From: Certhia americana
Lineage: Eukaryota; Chordata; Aves; Passeriformes; Certhiidae
Direction: 5' to 3'
DNA: 64,000 bases
NCBI GenBank assembly: GCA_018697195.1
Contig: CM031864.1
Location: 18,182,129 to 18,246,128 of the forward strand
Each line of letters starts with the position of its first letter. The stretch's first letter is position 1. The translations under genes and the position numbers were made by a program. The notes under the pieces were generated by a model. It was not told the origin of the DNA and made no database searches. It was given only the letters and a program-made list of their open reading frames with translations. Of the stretch, positions 49,805 through 64,000 are shown in pieces.

Positions 49805-52800
49805 GAAATAGCAGCTAATCTTATACAAATATTCACATCCTGTTTCATCCTGTCTCTCTATTTATTATCATTGCAACTGGACTTCTCTATTGTAGCTTTA
49901 GCTACCTTCTAAATTTCTCCTCAACAGAGCTGACATTTATCAAACATGAATCACGTACACATATTTTACAAGATGAACACTGAGTTCATGCTTTACTGAG
50001 TGTAGAAATCTATTTGTTAATCTGTCAGATAGGTATGAAATGAATTGCAGGACAAGGTTTCAAGTATCACAATGCTCAGATTTCTGGTTTCTGGGATGGC
50101 AAGTCCCTGCACTGACCTGTTGTGACTCACTCTCTATAGCTTCTGTAGCTAACTTCACATGATTAATTGTTTTCCAAATTTTACTTTTTTATGGCCTGAT
50201 CTTCTTAGACTTAGACTGAGTCTGCTGAGAACTGTGGTTATCATTATTCCTAAGCTACAAAAACTCTTAACCTACAAGAGATTTATCTTTCTGAAGTTCT
50301 TCTTACTATGGCATTAAGTAAATCTGACATATTTTTTCCTTATTTTCTTCCTTTTTTCTCCTGTCTGCTTAAGTAAGTGAAAGTGTAAAGAATTAAGTCC
50401 TTTCTAGTTTCAGATTTGACATCATAACCACGAGAGTTCTCATATACTATCTAAGGACATACGTTTTTGATCATCTGAAGAAAACAAAAACATCTTTATT
50501 TCTGGGGATAGGATCTCTGACATATACCAGAAAACCAAATATTTTGTCTTCTTGTCTTGTTTTGACACATCCCTATGTTACTTTAAATTACTTATTTAAA
50601 ATGAGGATTGTCACATCAATTATTAGGGTCTGAAGTGCAGTTCCAGTGGTGTCTGGATCCTTCTTAATAAATAGTTACAGTTGGAGTATTAAAACTCAAA
50701 TGCAAGTCCACATCTCCTTCAAACTCTGAGACTCAGTTGGCAGAGGAGAGTTTCAGTTAAGTTTTAGGTTATACAGACTTTGAGGGAGAGTAAACAATAT
50801 ATTCAATTTGCAAAAACATCTGGAGTGAAAATTTTGATTTTACTTATAGTGTTTCATTAGTGCATTGAGAACATTTTCATACTAACAGAAGTATTTAATG
50901 AATGTTTAACTCTTAAAATACTTTGGCTGCAGACTTACTGAAATGATGGAGATCCATGTCAACTCACCCAGTAATGCAAGAATCTGGATGGGGAGCACCA
51001 TCACTGAAATGTATCTTCATCACAGTGAAATATTGACATTTTCATAGAGTTATGAAAAATATAAGAACCAGAATGCCAAAATACTGCATTTTGACATTGT
51101 CTGGGAAAATCCACCCACACTGAAATATTCATTATTCTAAAACATTAGTATCTATTTGCTTATGTTTCAAATTGATTCAGTATGATCAGTATTTCCTTCA
51201 ATGTCTTCAGGGAAATGGAGTTTGAGAAGTTTTCATGTTCCCATTTTCTGCATTGCCTAGTAAAGCATTTCAGTAAAAAAACTCGTTAAAATGCAGCACA
51301 CAAAGATTTCAAAGGGAATCGCACAGTTGCATCCGTCAAAAAACAGCACTGGCTCTAATGCCAGGGATGAATCTGCAGCATCTACAGTGAACTGAGTTCA
51401 CCCAGGACTGTGTATAAACATGTGTTACTAGTTTGAAAAGACATTTTTGTGTTTCCAGGACAAATACAATCTCTCAGAAGCCAGCAGTACTTGCATAAGG
51501 TTCCTCAAACCTCGCTTCTCAGACTGTGTTCAGATAGCAATGTCCTGCAAATGGCAAAGCAGATAATGGTTGTGATCATCCCTAGTGTGTGTCTGAAAAG
51601 AGGGCACATCTTGTGTTGGCACCACCTCCCCCATCTGAGACATCTATGTCTGGTTAAGTTAGTCAATGACTCAATAGTGCTACAACTTTTTCAGGGCTCC
51701 ATACATAACATGATATAAACATTATGTATTTACTGCTACCAATCATTATTCAAATTGTTATTTTTGTCAGTCGTGATCTCCCCAGAGGAACAAACACTTT
51801 CATTAAATTGAAAAAGGCTGTAGTCTGTATAGCATAAATGAAGGAGAGTTAATGATGTCTCTTTCTTCCACTTTCATGGGTTTACTTTATATTAATTTTA
51901 AGCCATCATCAGGGAAGACTGTTTGGAGCAGCTGCTTCCCAAAGTATACACTTTAGAGATGATTGTTAAGTAAATATTTTGTAATGTGAAGATACTGCAT
52001 AGCTCCTTCCTGCATTGTATACAGGCTTTCAGCCCCATTAACTTCAGACATTTTCACTCTGTTTACTACATCAGTCAACAGCTAACTGACAGAGGGAGGA
52101 GGATGATTACAGACAATTCTGGGAATGGAATAGCGCTGTAACAGCAAATACTAGAATGGGAAAGAAGAAGATTAGTTGGCTAATTCTAGGGACCATAAAT
52201 AATCCACAGTATAATGACAGAGTAACATTTTTAAATTTAAAACATTTTTTCCAAAGAGATATCGTGAGAAAGTGGCAAAACTTTGATCAGATCACCTTGG
52301 TCAAGACTGTTCGACAGTCAACTGTTCATGTCTGGCATCCTCTTAAAACCTTAGAGCAGAACAATTAGCACAGCAAGTACATTTATACAGTTTGAGAAAT
52401 GTATGCTCAGTTAGATTACCCAGAGTTACTAGAGTTTGGATCAGATACTATGTTTTCAAAGCACAAAGACTTGGAGGAGCTGGAGTTTTCTGTTCCCTTC
52501 CAGAGAGGCAAAGTCAGGTCCTGGAGTATATTTTGGAGCCCCTTCTCTGTCTCATAAAGAACCTTGCAGCAGGGCAAACATTGGTCTTGTGCTGAGCCCC
52601 AACACTGCAGGGATGAACACTATTTAGAACTATTTAGTCTAGATTGGTGTTGGCTGCCTTTTGTGGTAAGGTGGCTGCTTGACTGCAATGAGGAAAAGCC
52701 ATTATGTAACCAACTACTATTTGGTATTTCAAGGGAAGAGAAATAAATTCTACTTGTTTGGGTAAGCACACTGTTATTTGTTGCTTTACGGTATTACAGC

Positions 52801-55800
52801 TTAGCTGTTCTACATGTATTAATGAAAAATACAGGGAAAATAGACATGATGTGACTTTTGAGCCTGTAGGAGCCTGTGGGGAGACTGTGTCTTCTAGGAG
52901 GCACTGACACAACTCTGCTAACTGCAGGCACTGCTGTGCATTTGTGAGATGGACAGAGGAATAATCTTTCTGCAGTAATTTTACATTTTTCATTCTTTCG
53001 TCCTGCTGACCTGCAGTGGTGCCTCTAAGTAACAGGCTGATTACTGCCTGCCTAGGCTTCAACTGAAAGTATAGGCATACACACAAGATTTATTTTTAGT
53101 ACTTTACTCTGTGTATTTGTCCACTTCATCTCTTAGTACAACTGGCTTCACTCATTTTTAATTCTTATAGAAGTTCCAGCAGCTCCAGTGACATTTTCTG
53201 TCTGTTTAATAGGCTGTAACTGCAGGGCTGCTCCAATTTAGACCACCTGAACTCTGCAAGCCTCATGTGATGGGACTGTGAATCAGAGTGAGTCAGTCTC
53301 TATTGTTCATTTTTCCTTTAGCTACTTTTAATTTGTTTTCTCTTTTTCAACATTGGTATAATGGGCTAAAAAAAAAGATTAAATAAGCCACAGAAGGAGT
53401 ATAATAGAGACAAAAAAAGGTGTTGCATATTCTATTTTCTGTCTTCCTTATATTGTTTCCTTTCAGAATGAAACCAAGTAATGACTCTGCCCATCTTTCA
53501 TTGTGCCTGGGACACTCATTTCTATGAATCAAAGCACAGATGGATAGTTTTGCATTGCCTGTTCATCTGTCCATTGTCTGATCTTCTATCCACCCCTCCT
53601 TACTGCTCTTTCAGCTGTTCACATTCATGCTGAAGGTTCATAATGTTGTGACCTAACAATTTTTATTTCAGCTTAAAGAACTGTATAAGGTACATGTGGT
53701 CATGTAGCCAGCTGGTAACCAACTGGTTTGTCATGTTTGCTTTCAGGACTGCCCTGTAGCTCTAAATATCTGGTCACCTGTGTCCCCACAGAGCCATTAC
53801 TTTCAGGTCAAATGTATGGTCCCAGCATACTCATAAACAACCCTGTATATCCACTGGAAAGTGGGTAGGCCTAAGTTAAAATAAATTTAAACATCAGTTA
53901 TTAAGTTTAATATAGTTTTTAACTATCAGTTATTTAACTATAGTTTTTAACTATAATATAGTTTTATTTGACAGGCTCTGATAATATTTTGTCATCACTT
54001 ACTAATCACAGGCAATACAGGCAACTATCTCCTCAGTGTTACTAACTATATGCAGTGTATTGACAATTACAGCTGATTTGTGCTGCCAGCCATATGCCAA
54101 TCAGATTTATAAAACACAGGGCAAGAAATGTCTGTGCTTTTTATCAGCAGCAAGTTGATTATAGAAATTTATCTATATTTTGCATCCATTTTATGTGTAA
54201 GAACACTTCACCATTTCTATTTACCAGCATGGAATGTCTACTATGAAACTGTCCATTCAGTATTTGTTTTCAGACTCTTATCATTGGAAAATAACAGTAA
54301 CAATTCATCTTTTTATCAGCTGTGTCACAGCTGAACAGGTAAGTTGGGTTTAGACTTGGTCATTAGTGAAGGGGAAGAAAGTTTAAAAAAAATGATTGGT
54401 TGAAAGAGACAGCAGGAAAGAAATTAGCCAGCGTCATTTCATAAACAGAAGAAACAGCTGAATCAGTCGAAGGAATCATTATTCAATTAGTTTCATTTTA
54501 GCAGGAAAATGTATACACAGTAACTACTGTAACAGAGGGTGAGTGTGTCAGCAGCTGTTACCACGTGGGCTGTGCTCGGAGCACATCACAGCCTGGACAG
54601 CAGCAGTAACTACCACTGGGGCTGATTCAAAGTCACAGAAAACAGGGACAACTCACTCTCTCTTTCCACCCCTGGAGAGGTCCAGACACGACGTGTGACA
54701 GCTACAGAATTAATTTGTTGAGACATCAGGAAGGGCAGAAAATATTAGCAATCAGTGTATGTTCTTTTACATGTCCCTTCCTCCTTTATCACAATGAGAA
54801 ATGACAGATGAGAATCATATTGAATACCTGCTTTTGGTTTTGTCCCCTAACTTTACTGTTCCATTGTTTAATATTTCCTAATCTTTCTGAATGTTTCTTA
54901 ACAGACAGAGAGATTTAGTCCATTTCTATATTTTGCCACTGAAATAATGACTAGGAGTGAGACTCATGAGATTTCTGAATTAATTCTGTTTATAATATTC
55001 ATTCTTACTTGGAAGTAAGAACGAGGAAAAACTTGCAAGAGATTGTCTGAGAAACTTTGCTGTCTACACTTTTAAAGTCCGTTTTCTCCCTGATGACTAA
55101 AGCACTTAATATCTTTGTCCTAAGGCACATCTCTTCTCTCTCTCCCTCCTTAACTTTTCTGTTGCAGGAGCTTTTGCTTCTGACCATGGAACTTTTGAGA
55201 CATCAGTTGTTTTATTTTCTTTGTCTCACCGAATTTTCTGCACTACACCTAGCACTCTTTGCCACATGACATACAGAGATGGAAAAATGGAAAATGGACA
55301 ACTGCATGAAAACTAAATCTCTTTAGCCACTATTAAAAAGCTGCTTTGCTGATCACAAGTAGGCAGGAAGTGAGACTTACACATGGGGATTTCTAAATTA
55401 TAAAATCTTGCAACAAACTTGAGTATGAGCAAGGAGAAACTTCCTTCCAGTTACCAAAATTACAGATACTTCCGAAAATCTGAAGTGTGGTAGAATAATA
55501 TAATACCAGCATTGTGTTCTCATGGAAAAGCCTGAAAAGCAAGTTGCAACATGAAAGATGTGACTAGTGGCTTGATTTACAGACATGTTTGCAGAAGAGT
55601 TTTTTAAAATAAGGTATAAAGGAACACAATGCCATGTTTGGAAATAAAGTATCTTTACATTTTCATTTTTAATTAAAGGTTTTACAGCATTCCACAGCAG
55701 CACAAACTGAAACATGGAATACAGCTTGTTAATATAGATAAGAAAACTTACTGCTACTTCCAACAGATCTGATCAGGTGCCATTTAACAGGCTACATCCA

Positions 55801-58800
55801 CGGCATGTGTTGTTATACAATGGCTGAAATACTATTTACTTTGGCCCCCAGTACTTGTTTCATAACCCTCAGAAGAATGATAAGAAATGCAGACCACATA
55901 TGCTAAAATTCCGTGGGTTATGCCTTTTGCTCTTTTTAGAATATCAGATACACATTGGATATATACTTCTCTGGAACCAGTGAGAATGGAAGTTGCATTA
56001 TTCTATGGAAAGATGGCATACAAAACTATAGTGTTTATTGCTGATTTTCAAAATAATTCAAGGAGATCTGGCTCCAGCTATGACTCCTGGTGATGTGGAT
56101 GTTGAAACTTCCTTGCAGATAGCTGATTCCTGAGGGAAACATATCACAGTTGAATGTTTTTATTAAGATTACATATCAAAAATAAAAATACTTTGGTTTT
56201 GGTGACTACTACTCCAGTAAAAATGGAATGTTTGAATTTAAAAAAATAAATCAGGTGGAAATATAAACTGGTCACTAGTTTTAAAATTTCAATAGTCTTG
56301 TTACAGGAGTACTATCAAAGTTCTAACTTATATGCAATATATGTATTTTTCTCCTTACCCTGAGTATGGTGCACAGCAGACCACAATCAGATTAGTGCAA
56401 TAAACAAAGCCATTTGTGGCAAAGCCAGCATGCTTTTGTACATAGATTGGAGAGCGTTTGAGGGGAGTAGAAGAACAAAGCCGCTGTCAGTTTACCAACC
56501 AAGAGGCAGGACTGAGGCAGGGAGGGATAAAAACACTTGCTGGACAGCAGAGTCAGGCACAGAAGGAGGGGAAAACTATCTAAAGGACATATCTCTACAT
56601 TTAACCCAAATCTTATGCAAATTCTTCCTGAAAAATGAGCAAACAAATTACTACAAAAGAGTAATCATATGGAGTCTAGTGTGGGTGCAAGTTTCTGGTG
56701 TGTCCTGGTGAGCTTTCATATAGTCCATTTTGAGCCAGACCACTACAACCCATGGGTTTCTATGGGTTCAAAGAGAAGCCAAAATGAGACCAGAATCATC
56801 TTTTGCCTCTAACTCTCCTAGAAATTACATACCCAAAGCAATCTATTTATGAATAGGTTTTTTATATGACATTTATTTTCTGAGCCAAGTGTTGACAGAA
56901 AGCTGGATTGCTTTGAATTGAATTTAAACAGGGAAATTGAAGCATAAAGTTCACAGGTCAACAAGGTGAAGAGTAGCAAACTCTGTGAATAAGAGTTTGC
57001 ATGATTAGCCCATAGATATTTGTTTTGTCTTATTCCTTTACTGGTACACAGGAAGGACCATGGGAATTCCCAGATACATACACATCCTTTGGGTTATACA
57101 CTTTCCTAGTTAGTGTTATCAGCAACATTATGTTGTGCAAACATGTTACGTGGACAGGAAATTGTTATACTGCCATTGCTCATGTCAGTTTGACAACTTC
57201 AAATTTTAGTCACTAGAAAGAGGGTCAACATCCTTTTTTCAAAATATCTTTCCATTATTAAACACGCAATGATTGCTGCAAAATGTTGCTTCCTCAAATA
57301 GCTGCCCAAAGAAGATATTTTTACCTTCTATTGAGTGTTCTTGTATCATACATTGCCTACGAGTTTTCCCAGTGTAGTGATCTGCAGTTACTAGGACAAA
57401 TGTTGGCAACAGCTAGTAGAATGCTAACTCTTCTTTTCTTGCATGAATGCTATCAAAGAGCAGTAGCTATCCCATGACTTTACCCATGTGACAGACTAGG
57501 AATGGTGTTGTTCTATGGTTCAATCACAACAGATGAGTAGCAGCCCTCGGTTTATGTGCAAAGATTACAATAAATCAAAACTGCAACAATATCTAGACAT
57601 TTATGTACATTTTGCTTTACACAGGTCCCAGAGTAAGACTGCATCTTATTTTGCCTAATACCACAAAAACACTTTACACAATAAGGTTGCTTATAGCAAG
57701 CATTATGAACAAAGTGATGAGTTTTTATTGCAGAAGCAGAATTGTTACTTCAAAAGAAGTCTCAGAAGAAGGCAGTTTCTTTAATCTTAGTAATGGAAAA
57801 AAGTAACTTTAGTGACAATGCTACAAAATTTGTTAATATTGATCTTCCTGCTATTGTAGGAAAACTGTTTTTTCTTTCACTTCAAATGATTGATGGAAAC
57901 ATTGACAGAAAGTGATGACACATTGTATAAAACACATTGTATATTGATACTGGAAGTACCAGAAGGCAATGGATGAAAGCAGAGTAGGGCTGGCCAATGA
58001 CATAGAGCTCCATGCTTCTGATTTTAGAATCCACCTGCTCTGCCTAGCTGAACTTCATGCACATGTACAGGATAAAATTTTGTAAGAAAGTTTGATATAT
58101 ATATAGCATGTAACAATATTCTATAACTTTTGGGATAATGGGAGATATTTAAATATCATGGAAAGGATTTTAGATTTCAGGATTCCACTCTCTGAAAAAG
58201 TTGTGTATAATATTAGATTCCAGGAATTCTTAATGGACTAGGAATTATTTCTCTAAATATATCACATTTAATTAGGTTTTGCAGAACTGGACCACACTTC
58301 TTAGCAAATATTTCAGCTATTACACTCTTACCCTATAAATAGGTGTGCTTATAAGAATGACTGCAGAATTTCTATGAGTTAGAGCTAATCATCTGAGAGA
58401 GTGCTGATTCAATGAAGATGAGTAAACTGTTTACGTAAGTCATGCCATCTCATATTCTGTAACACCAGCAGTGGCTGCTGGTTACATGACTGCATTCCAC
58501 TCACTGTTGATTTTTCTTCTCATGACTAATTAAGACAAAACATAAATTGAGCAGGTAATTTATGAGAAGTCTCTGTAAAAAATGAAGGTAAACCAAAGGT
58601 AGTATAAAGAGTAGATCAGATAAATAACAGACATCTGTGGGCCATTATCTGACTCAACATGACTGGCCACATACAGATTTTATAGGTGTGCTGTTTAACC
58701 ATCGGTGTTTGGAGAGCAGATTGATGATTCTTTGATGAAGGAGCCTACTGGCACTAAGTAAATAGATAATCACCTTTCCTCCTGCTCTTAACAGGCTGCA

Positions 58801-61199
58801 CAAAGCAGAGTGTTCTGTATTCCCTTTTAAAGCAATAAAGATGCCATATCTTAAGTCTTTTTAATGTGCTTTGCAGTGAAACTTTGGATCTTGTCTAGTT
58901 GTATAAAATTTATGCAGAAACACATTATTTCCCAAGAAGACCCTTTTCCTGGAACTCCTGACTAAAATAATGATTATTCTCATGTAAAGTATTTGAAGGA
59001 ATTGGCCACACTGCGCAGTGAATACAATGAAATCTACAACTAACTTGAGAAGATTCTATGCTGGCTGCCTGTGCTGTTGTTGGGAGCATTACATTTGAAT
59101 AAACTAGGTGGTCTAATGCCTTTTCTATATAAAACCTGTGTTATTTTAAGGAAGAAAAAGCAGAATAATATATGCTGCTGCTGGAGCCTCACTGGACATT
59201 GGCAGGCTTTGTTTTAAAAAGACAACTAATTAATACAGAGAGAATAGCACATGCTGTTAAACCAGTTTACAATAAACATCTAGACACAATAAATCCATGA
59301 AATTAGGCTGACTTTTCCACTAGAGGAACCAGTGAAAAGCAGTGCTGGGAAAGTCCAAAACTAAAAGCAGCAACAAAATTGCACTCAAGCCTCTTAGCAG
59401 AGGCCGTGGCAAAGCGAGGCTGCTGCGGCGGAGCGCGGGTGGGCAGAGCTGCCCGAGAGTGATATCCAGTGGGAAGGGCATGGGGCAGCCACTCCTCTTG
59501 CAGTCACGGCACTTTGAAGGGCCTACAGTCCAAGATGTCTCTCTGGATTCAACACACTCTTATTTTTGGCTGGCAAGCACTCAGTAGCTGATTGCATTAA
59601 AGTAAATTTTCCTTACAGTGAAGCATCTTGTGCTTTCAGAAAAGATTTTCCTCTTGTAATGATTCTGTTCCTTATCTTAGTGTTGATAAAACCCACATTT
59701 CTCTGGTCTCCACCCAACTAATGAAAACATCTCATTGTTTTCATTCAGAACTGGACCTGACTCTGTAGGTCACAGATATTTCTGCAGAACCCATGTGGTC
59801 GAGCTTGATGCCTTTTGCAACCCCGAGTGATTCAGGTTTATCCTAGGTTATTCCATTCTCTTTGTTGCTCTCAAGAATGTCTTCCATCCTTCCTTTTATG
59901 TACATAATTTACAGAATAAGCCATTCTTCCCCATTCTTACAAATCCAGAATTTTCACTTCTCAGTTCCTCTGAAACTCAAGCAATTCCCTTCCCTGGCTT
60001 TTTGAAGGGATGTTTTGAAGAGCAGTATTACTTGTCTGTTCTATGTATTGAGACAGTCAGACATACTGGCATGTCTGCTCCTTGGACCAGAGAGGGACAT
60101 TAACAATCCTGAAGCACAGAAGTCATTGCAGTTCGAGCTCTTTCATCTTATGCTACCCATGCCATTTACCAGTTAGAACACTGGGTACATTGTAGTTCTG
60201 ATTTCCCACAAAGGTACAGCTCTAGCCTTGTCTGGCTTGGCAGGTAATGTACCATGTGACCCTGAAACATTGGTCCTCTTGCTGTGTTCTAAAACCTTGG
60301 AATGAATCACCTCTGAAGTTTATTATCAAGTTCAACTCAGCAAATGCTTTCCTAGGGTCAGGCTGTGCTCTAGCTTGTGTATTGACGGGAATGAAAGGGC
60401 TCTTTGTGCAGATCTCTGCATGCTTCTGTGGCAAGTGGAATAAATTAACTTTGTGGTATTATGCTCATTCCTTGAATGATTCATATGTTCGGTAAATCAT
60501 AGGAGCAATGGTGGTTTGCAGCAATAATCTAAAACTATAGAGGCAGTAAGATGTGCACGCTCCATTCTTCTAGACCGCTGGCTAATCTACTCAATAATCA
60601 TTATCCTGAAATAAAAATAGAGCTTCTCAATGTATTGGAAATACCCAGAACAATTTGGTTAATTAATTTGGTTATTAATTTGTTAAATTCAAGTGAGAAG
60701 GCTGAGAAGTGGAACACCTCAAAAATCATCAGATTACTAGAAAAAATACTGCTTATTTTATGTTTTGTGCATTTTCATCATTATAACAGTATTTAAGAAG
60801 TCCATATAAATGTATCCATGGTAAATATATGATCAGGTGGAGTTTTCTAGATGAGCAAATAGAAAAGCTAACATGGAGCATCATAAAGAAACAAACTCAA
60901 GTCATCTGAAGGATTGTATTCTTTAGATGCATAGGACAGAAGTCTGCCAGTGGATCCAGTGAAGCAGTCACAGTACTGGCAGGATCAGAAATCTGACTGG
61001 GTGCTTTGGGTTGTTAGCCAGGCCTGAGTCTGTCAGGGCACTCTCAGCACAACACTGAGGATATTTGCTGACAGGAGAGGAAATGTGATACTCTGTTTGT
61101 AAAGGGAGTGGTGGCAGACACAGATTCTTTTGAACATTTCCCACAGTCTTATGTACCTTCAGGACTTGTGCTATGGTTGTTAATGCCCACACAACTTTC
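49805..61199. other. Intergenic DNA, nothing recognised
   Basis: AT-rich sequence. The longest open frame (minus 53086-52634, 150 codons) has no recognisable content. A small CpG-dense spot lies at about 59400-59460. No gene or transposon recognised. Confidence 0.6.
53911..53954. repeat. Duplicated 16-mer with internal dyad
   Basis: TATAGTTTTTAACTAT occurs at 53911-53926 and 53939-53954 (28-bp period). Each copy is itself an inverted repeat: ATAGTT, TTT, AACTAT. Confidence 0.8.
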
Positions 61200-61620
61200 A
61201 CCATCTACCCTCTTCTTCCCTGGCCAGTTTTATACCTCCCTATACCAGTTCTAGCCTCTCTTAGCTCTCAGGTTCCTACTTTTTTCAATCATCACCCTTT
61301 TTCAGCCATTTCCTCCTGTCTCCCAATGTCATTCACATCCAGCTCCACCCTTCCCTCGAATCCTGCATGCTGTCCCTTGCATGCCATTCCTCTCTCCACC
61401 TCCTCTCTCTGGCTGCCATTCCCCTACTGTCCATTTTACTCCTGTTTCTGGTGTCTTTGCTGAACCAGTTCTGTTTTTCAGTCTGTTACTGTGGCTCAAC
61501 AGAGGCATAATGGCCCACTGTCTACAACAGTTTAAATGTTTTTATGATACTGACCTTTTTGGATCCCTTGTTCTCCTCAGAGAGCTGCTAGGTCCTGCTC
61601 TCCTAATCAACTAAGGTATT
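61200..61620 (+). other. C/T-rich block
   Basis: About 400 bp strongly pyrimidine-biased on the plus strand (many CCTC, TCC and CTCC runs), leaving 77-96-codon frames open. Composition resembles the block at 48950-49420, but I see no clear alignment between them. Low-complexity sequence or an old repeat. Confidence 0.4.
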
Positions 61621-61835
61621 CCTCATCAACTCCAGGAACCTATTCAGCAGCAATATCCATTTCTTCTCTTTCATCACATTCATCTCAGGACCAGTCTTTG
61701 TCCATTGTGCCTGCTCTCCACCAGGACAGTCACTGATGTGAAGGCAGAACAGTGAAAAAGTGTGGCAGGTCAGGAGCACATTTCAGGGTTGCCAAGACTG
61801 TGTCAGCCAGGCCCTGGGTACACCATGCAGTCACA

Positions 61836-61873
61836 ATCTTTAGCTATGAAGCACAGATTCTTTAGCTATGAAG
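61836..61873. repeat. 22-bp tandem duplication
   Basis: TCTTTAGCTATGAAG occurs twice, 22 bp apart, starting at about 61837 and 61859. Confidence 0.75.
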
Positions 61874-64000
61874 TTCATCAAATTGACTGAGCATACACCA
61901 CAATTTATCAAAGTTGTTTGGGTAAATATGGATGAATTTTCTCAAATATGAGAAAAATCTAGAATCATTTCTTTCTCTGTGTCCATTAAAATCTCAGATC
62001 CAAATAATGTGCAAGAATTTCTTTGCTACTATCCAAGAAGGGATACCATATTGTCTAGTTCTTTAATTTTATCCTTAAAAGTGACTGAATATGTGCTGAT
62101 GTTTTAAAAAAATCCTCAGCACCTGCCATGAGAAATTTCAGACTGAATGGTTCAAGTGAGATGAGGTCATAAACACCAGGTCTTAGAACGCAAACCTGAC
62201 CAGCAGCTTGAACATAATAGGAGGCATTATGTTCAGTTTCTGGGTGTTACAGTTCAGGATATTCCAAGAAGCATAGCTACATACAGAGAACATTGCCTGC
62301 CTGCTAAGCTATTGTACGTAAGAAAGAACATTTGAGAGTGATGGAAATTATGTTCAGCTGCACCTTCTCTAATTAGGCAGAAAATGTTTGCTTTTAAGTT
62401 GAGTTTCTCTGTTGCTGTGTCCTGTTATTAAAGTAATTGGTCTCTGTTCTTTGTCTGACCCAGGAGGGGATACAGATAGGGATAGTCATCTGACTTAACC
62501 AGTCTAGCAAGGAACTGTCATGTTTTCATTTGGCACCTTCCTCTCCCTGTCCACATTCCTGCTCCACTTTTAACCAGGTAAGTTTCTTGGTAAGGAAGTT
62601 GAGCCCTAAGTGCAGGCAGCAGCAGGATTCATTCTCAGTGAATAAATACTACACTCATAAGAAATAATAAGAACTTTGTTATTAAAGCTTGGAGTCAGGA
62701 AGCTTGAGTTCATATTTGATTTTTTCTGTATATTCTATGTGACTCATGAAAAACAAAGAGCTGGAAAATGTCCATGAGTTTACAGTGTTGCTCACCTCTT
62801 TTGCTGATTCTGAGAAACATGTCTGAAGATGGTTAACATGTAAAATATCCCTTAAAAACAAGTAGTCTCAGAAGTGTCAATGTTAATCTCCCTTGTTGTG
62901 GTTCCCCCACTGCAACACACCAAGCAGGTTGAATTGTTAATGTCTTAAAACACAAATAAACCACTGTGAGTTCCTGGGTACTCCAAGATTGTAGATACTA
63001 TCTTTTCCTTTACAAGAAACCACATACTTGAGAGATCAGTGCAGACTTATGAGTGAATGTAAATCCTCACCATACTAATCTCTCATGAAAGTGGCTGTAG
63101 TTGGATACAAGATTGAAATGAAGATATTTATATTATAAAGTTAGCATCTTGTCCATGTAGACCAGGGAACTGAGACCCTTCCAACATGGGCTTCTCACCA
63201 GAGAGAGAGCACAAGCCAGTGGACGCCTCTCTGGCCACATAAAAGGACCAGTTCTCTAATCCGATACTCTTTTCCCAGAATTCATTTTCATCGCATTTCT
63301 ATTTCAACACTACAAAATATCACTTCTGAAACTCCCTGCTATTCACTGAGTGCTCAAATGACTCAGCTGCAGAACCAGGCGCTATCCTGTGAAAGCAGTA
63401 GAACAGAAAATTCTAAATTGATCTTTCAGGCAATTTTTGGCAGGATTGGACAAATTACAAGCAAAAGTTTTTGCTATATTTTGGATGTGGGTGTTTAAAT
63501 CTGAGTCTTGGTTCCTGGTATTTTCTTTAACTGTAGCATGAGGATCCTCATTTGTGAATAGTGGCATACCGTGGTGTCAGGTGCATCCATCCCAAACGCT
63601 GAGCTGGAGCTCGAAACTGGGAGCCGAGCCCCACCTAGTGACAGATGATAAAAGTACTCAGCTGCTACTAAGTAGAATGAATGTTTTATTTGATTATGTT
63701 TGAAATTCAGAGAAAAAAAAACTTATTACAATTAAAATATTTAATTTACCATTAAATAAAATACCTATTCTAATAATGAGTTATTATCTAGAATTTCTAA
63801 GATAATTGCTCCTTGACTAACTGAAGAACTACAAGAAATTCGACTGATATTGCTCAGTAAAATCAGGCCTTTACTGCTGATTCCAATGTTTTTACATGAA
63901 ATTCAGTTACCTGGATTCTGGAGTTCTTTAAAATATATTTGTTCCACTTGTCGTTTTCCTCTAGTCACAGTAAGAATGGAACACAAAACTTAAGGAGGAT
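61874..64000. other. Intergenic DNA to the window end, nothing recognised
   Basis: AT-rich sequence with short open frames only. No exon of the next expected gene (SLC44A3 in other vertebrates) was recognised. Confidence 0.55.

Noticed and set aside
52634..53086. 150-codon minus-strand open frame
   Set aside because: No recognisable protein content. With roughly 5% stop codons per position, a few frames of this length are expected by chance in six frames of 64 kb.

Overview
The window is nuclear DNA from a vertebrate, almost certainly a bird. It holds one recognisable protein-coding gene, two chicken-repeat-1 (CR1) LINE fragments, and a long AT-rich, gene-poor stretch. The CR1 fragments end in degenerate ATTCTATR octamers and look like passerine-type CR1, so a songbird is my inference; no species can be named from this sequence.

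Left part (about 2.9-10.2 kb, minus strand): a complete six-exon coagulation factor III / tissue factor gene (F3). All five introns are GT-AG, all phases fit, and the product is 286 residues: signal peptide, two fibronectin-III-like cytokine-receptor modules with both disulfide pairs, one membrane helix and a short basic tail. Exon 1 lies in a CpG island. Just upstream on the minus strand are a TATA box, a perfect EGR-1 site and a perfect NF-kB site, an arrangement resembling the inducible promoter of mammalian F3. The likely 3' UTR carries an antisense CR1 insertion and runs to an AATAAA near 2.93 kb. Nothing in 1-2.9 kb is recognisable as a neighbouring gene.

Right part (about 10.4-64 kb): no convincing coding exon was found. 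It holds a second CR1 fragment (36.5-36.9 kb, minus orientation), AT microsatellites, homopolymer runs, short tandem or inverted repeats, a few GC- or pyrimidine-rich blocks (10.9, 29.8-30.4, 48.6-49.4 and 61.2-61.6 kb), an LTR-like promoter/poly(A) module on the minus strand near 49.5 kb, and a perfect 16-bp hairpin at 46.57 kb. Open reading frames here are mostly 60-100 codons, as expected by chance. I read it as the intergenic region upstream of F3, where distal regulatory DNA or noncoding transcripts could lie but cannot be recognised by eye.

I found no operon, CRISPR array, defence system or other new multi-gene system. The observations most worth checking concern F3 itself (a substituted factor VIIa contact, a tail without phosphorylatable residues, no long alternative soluble tail, a CR1 in the 3' UTR) and the hairpin and LTR-like modules.
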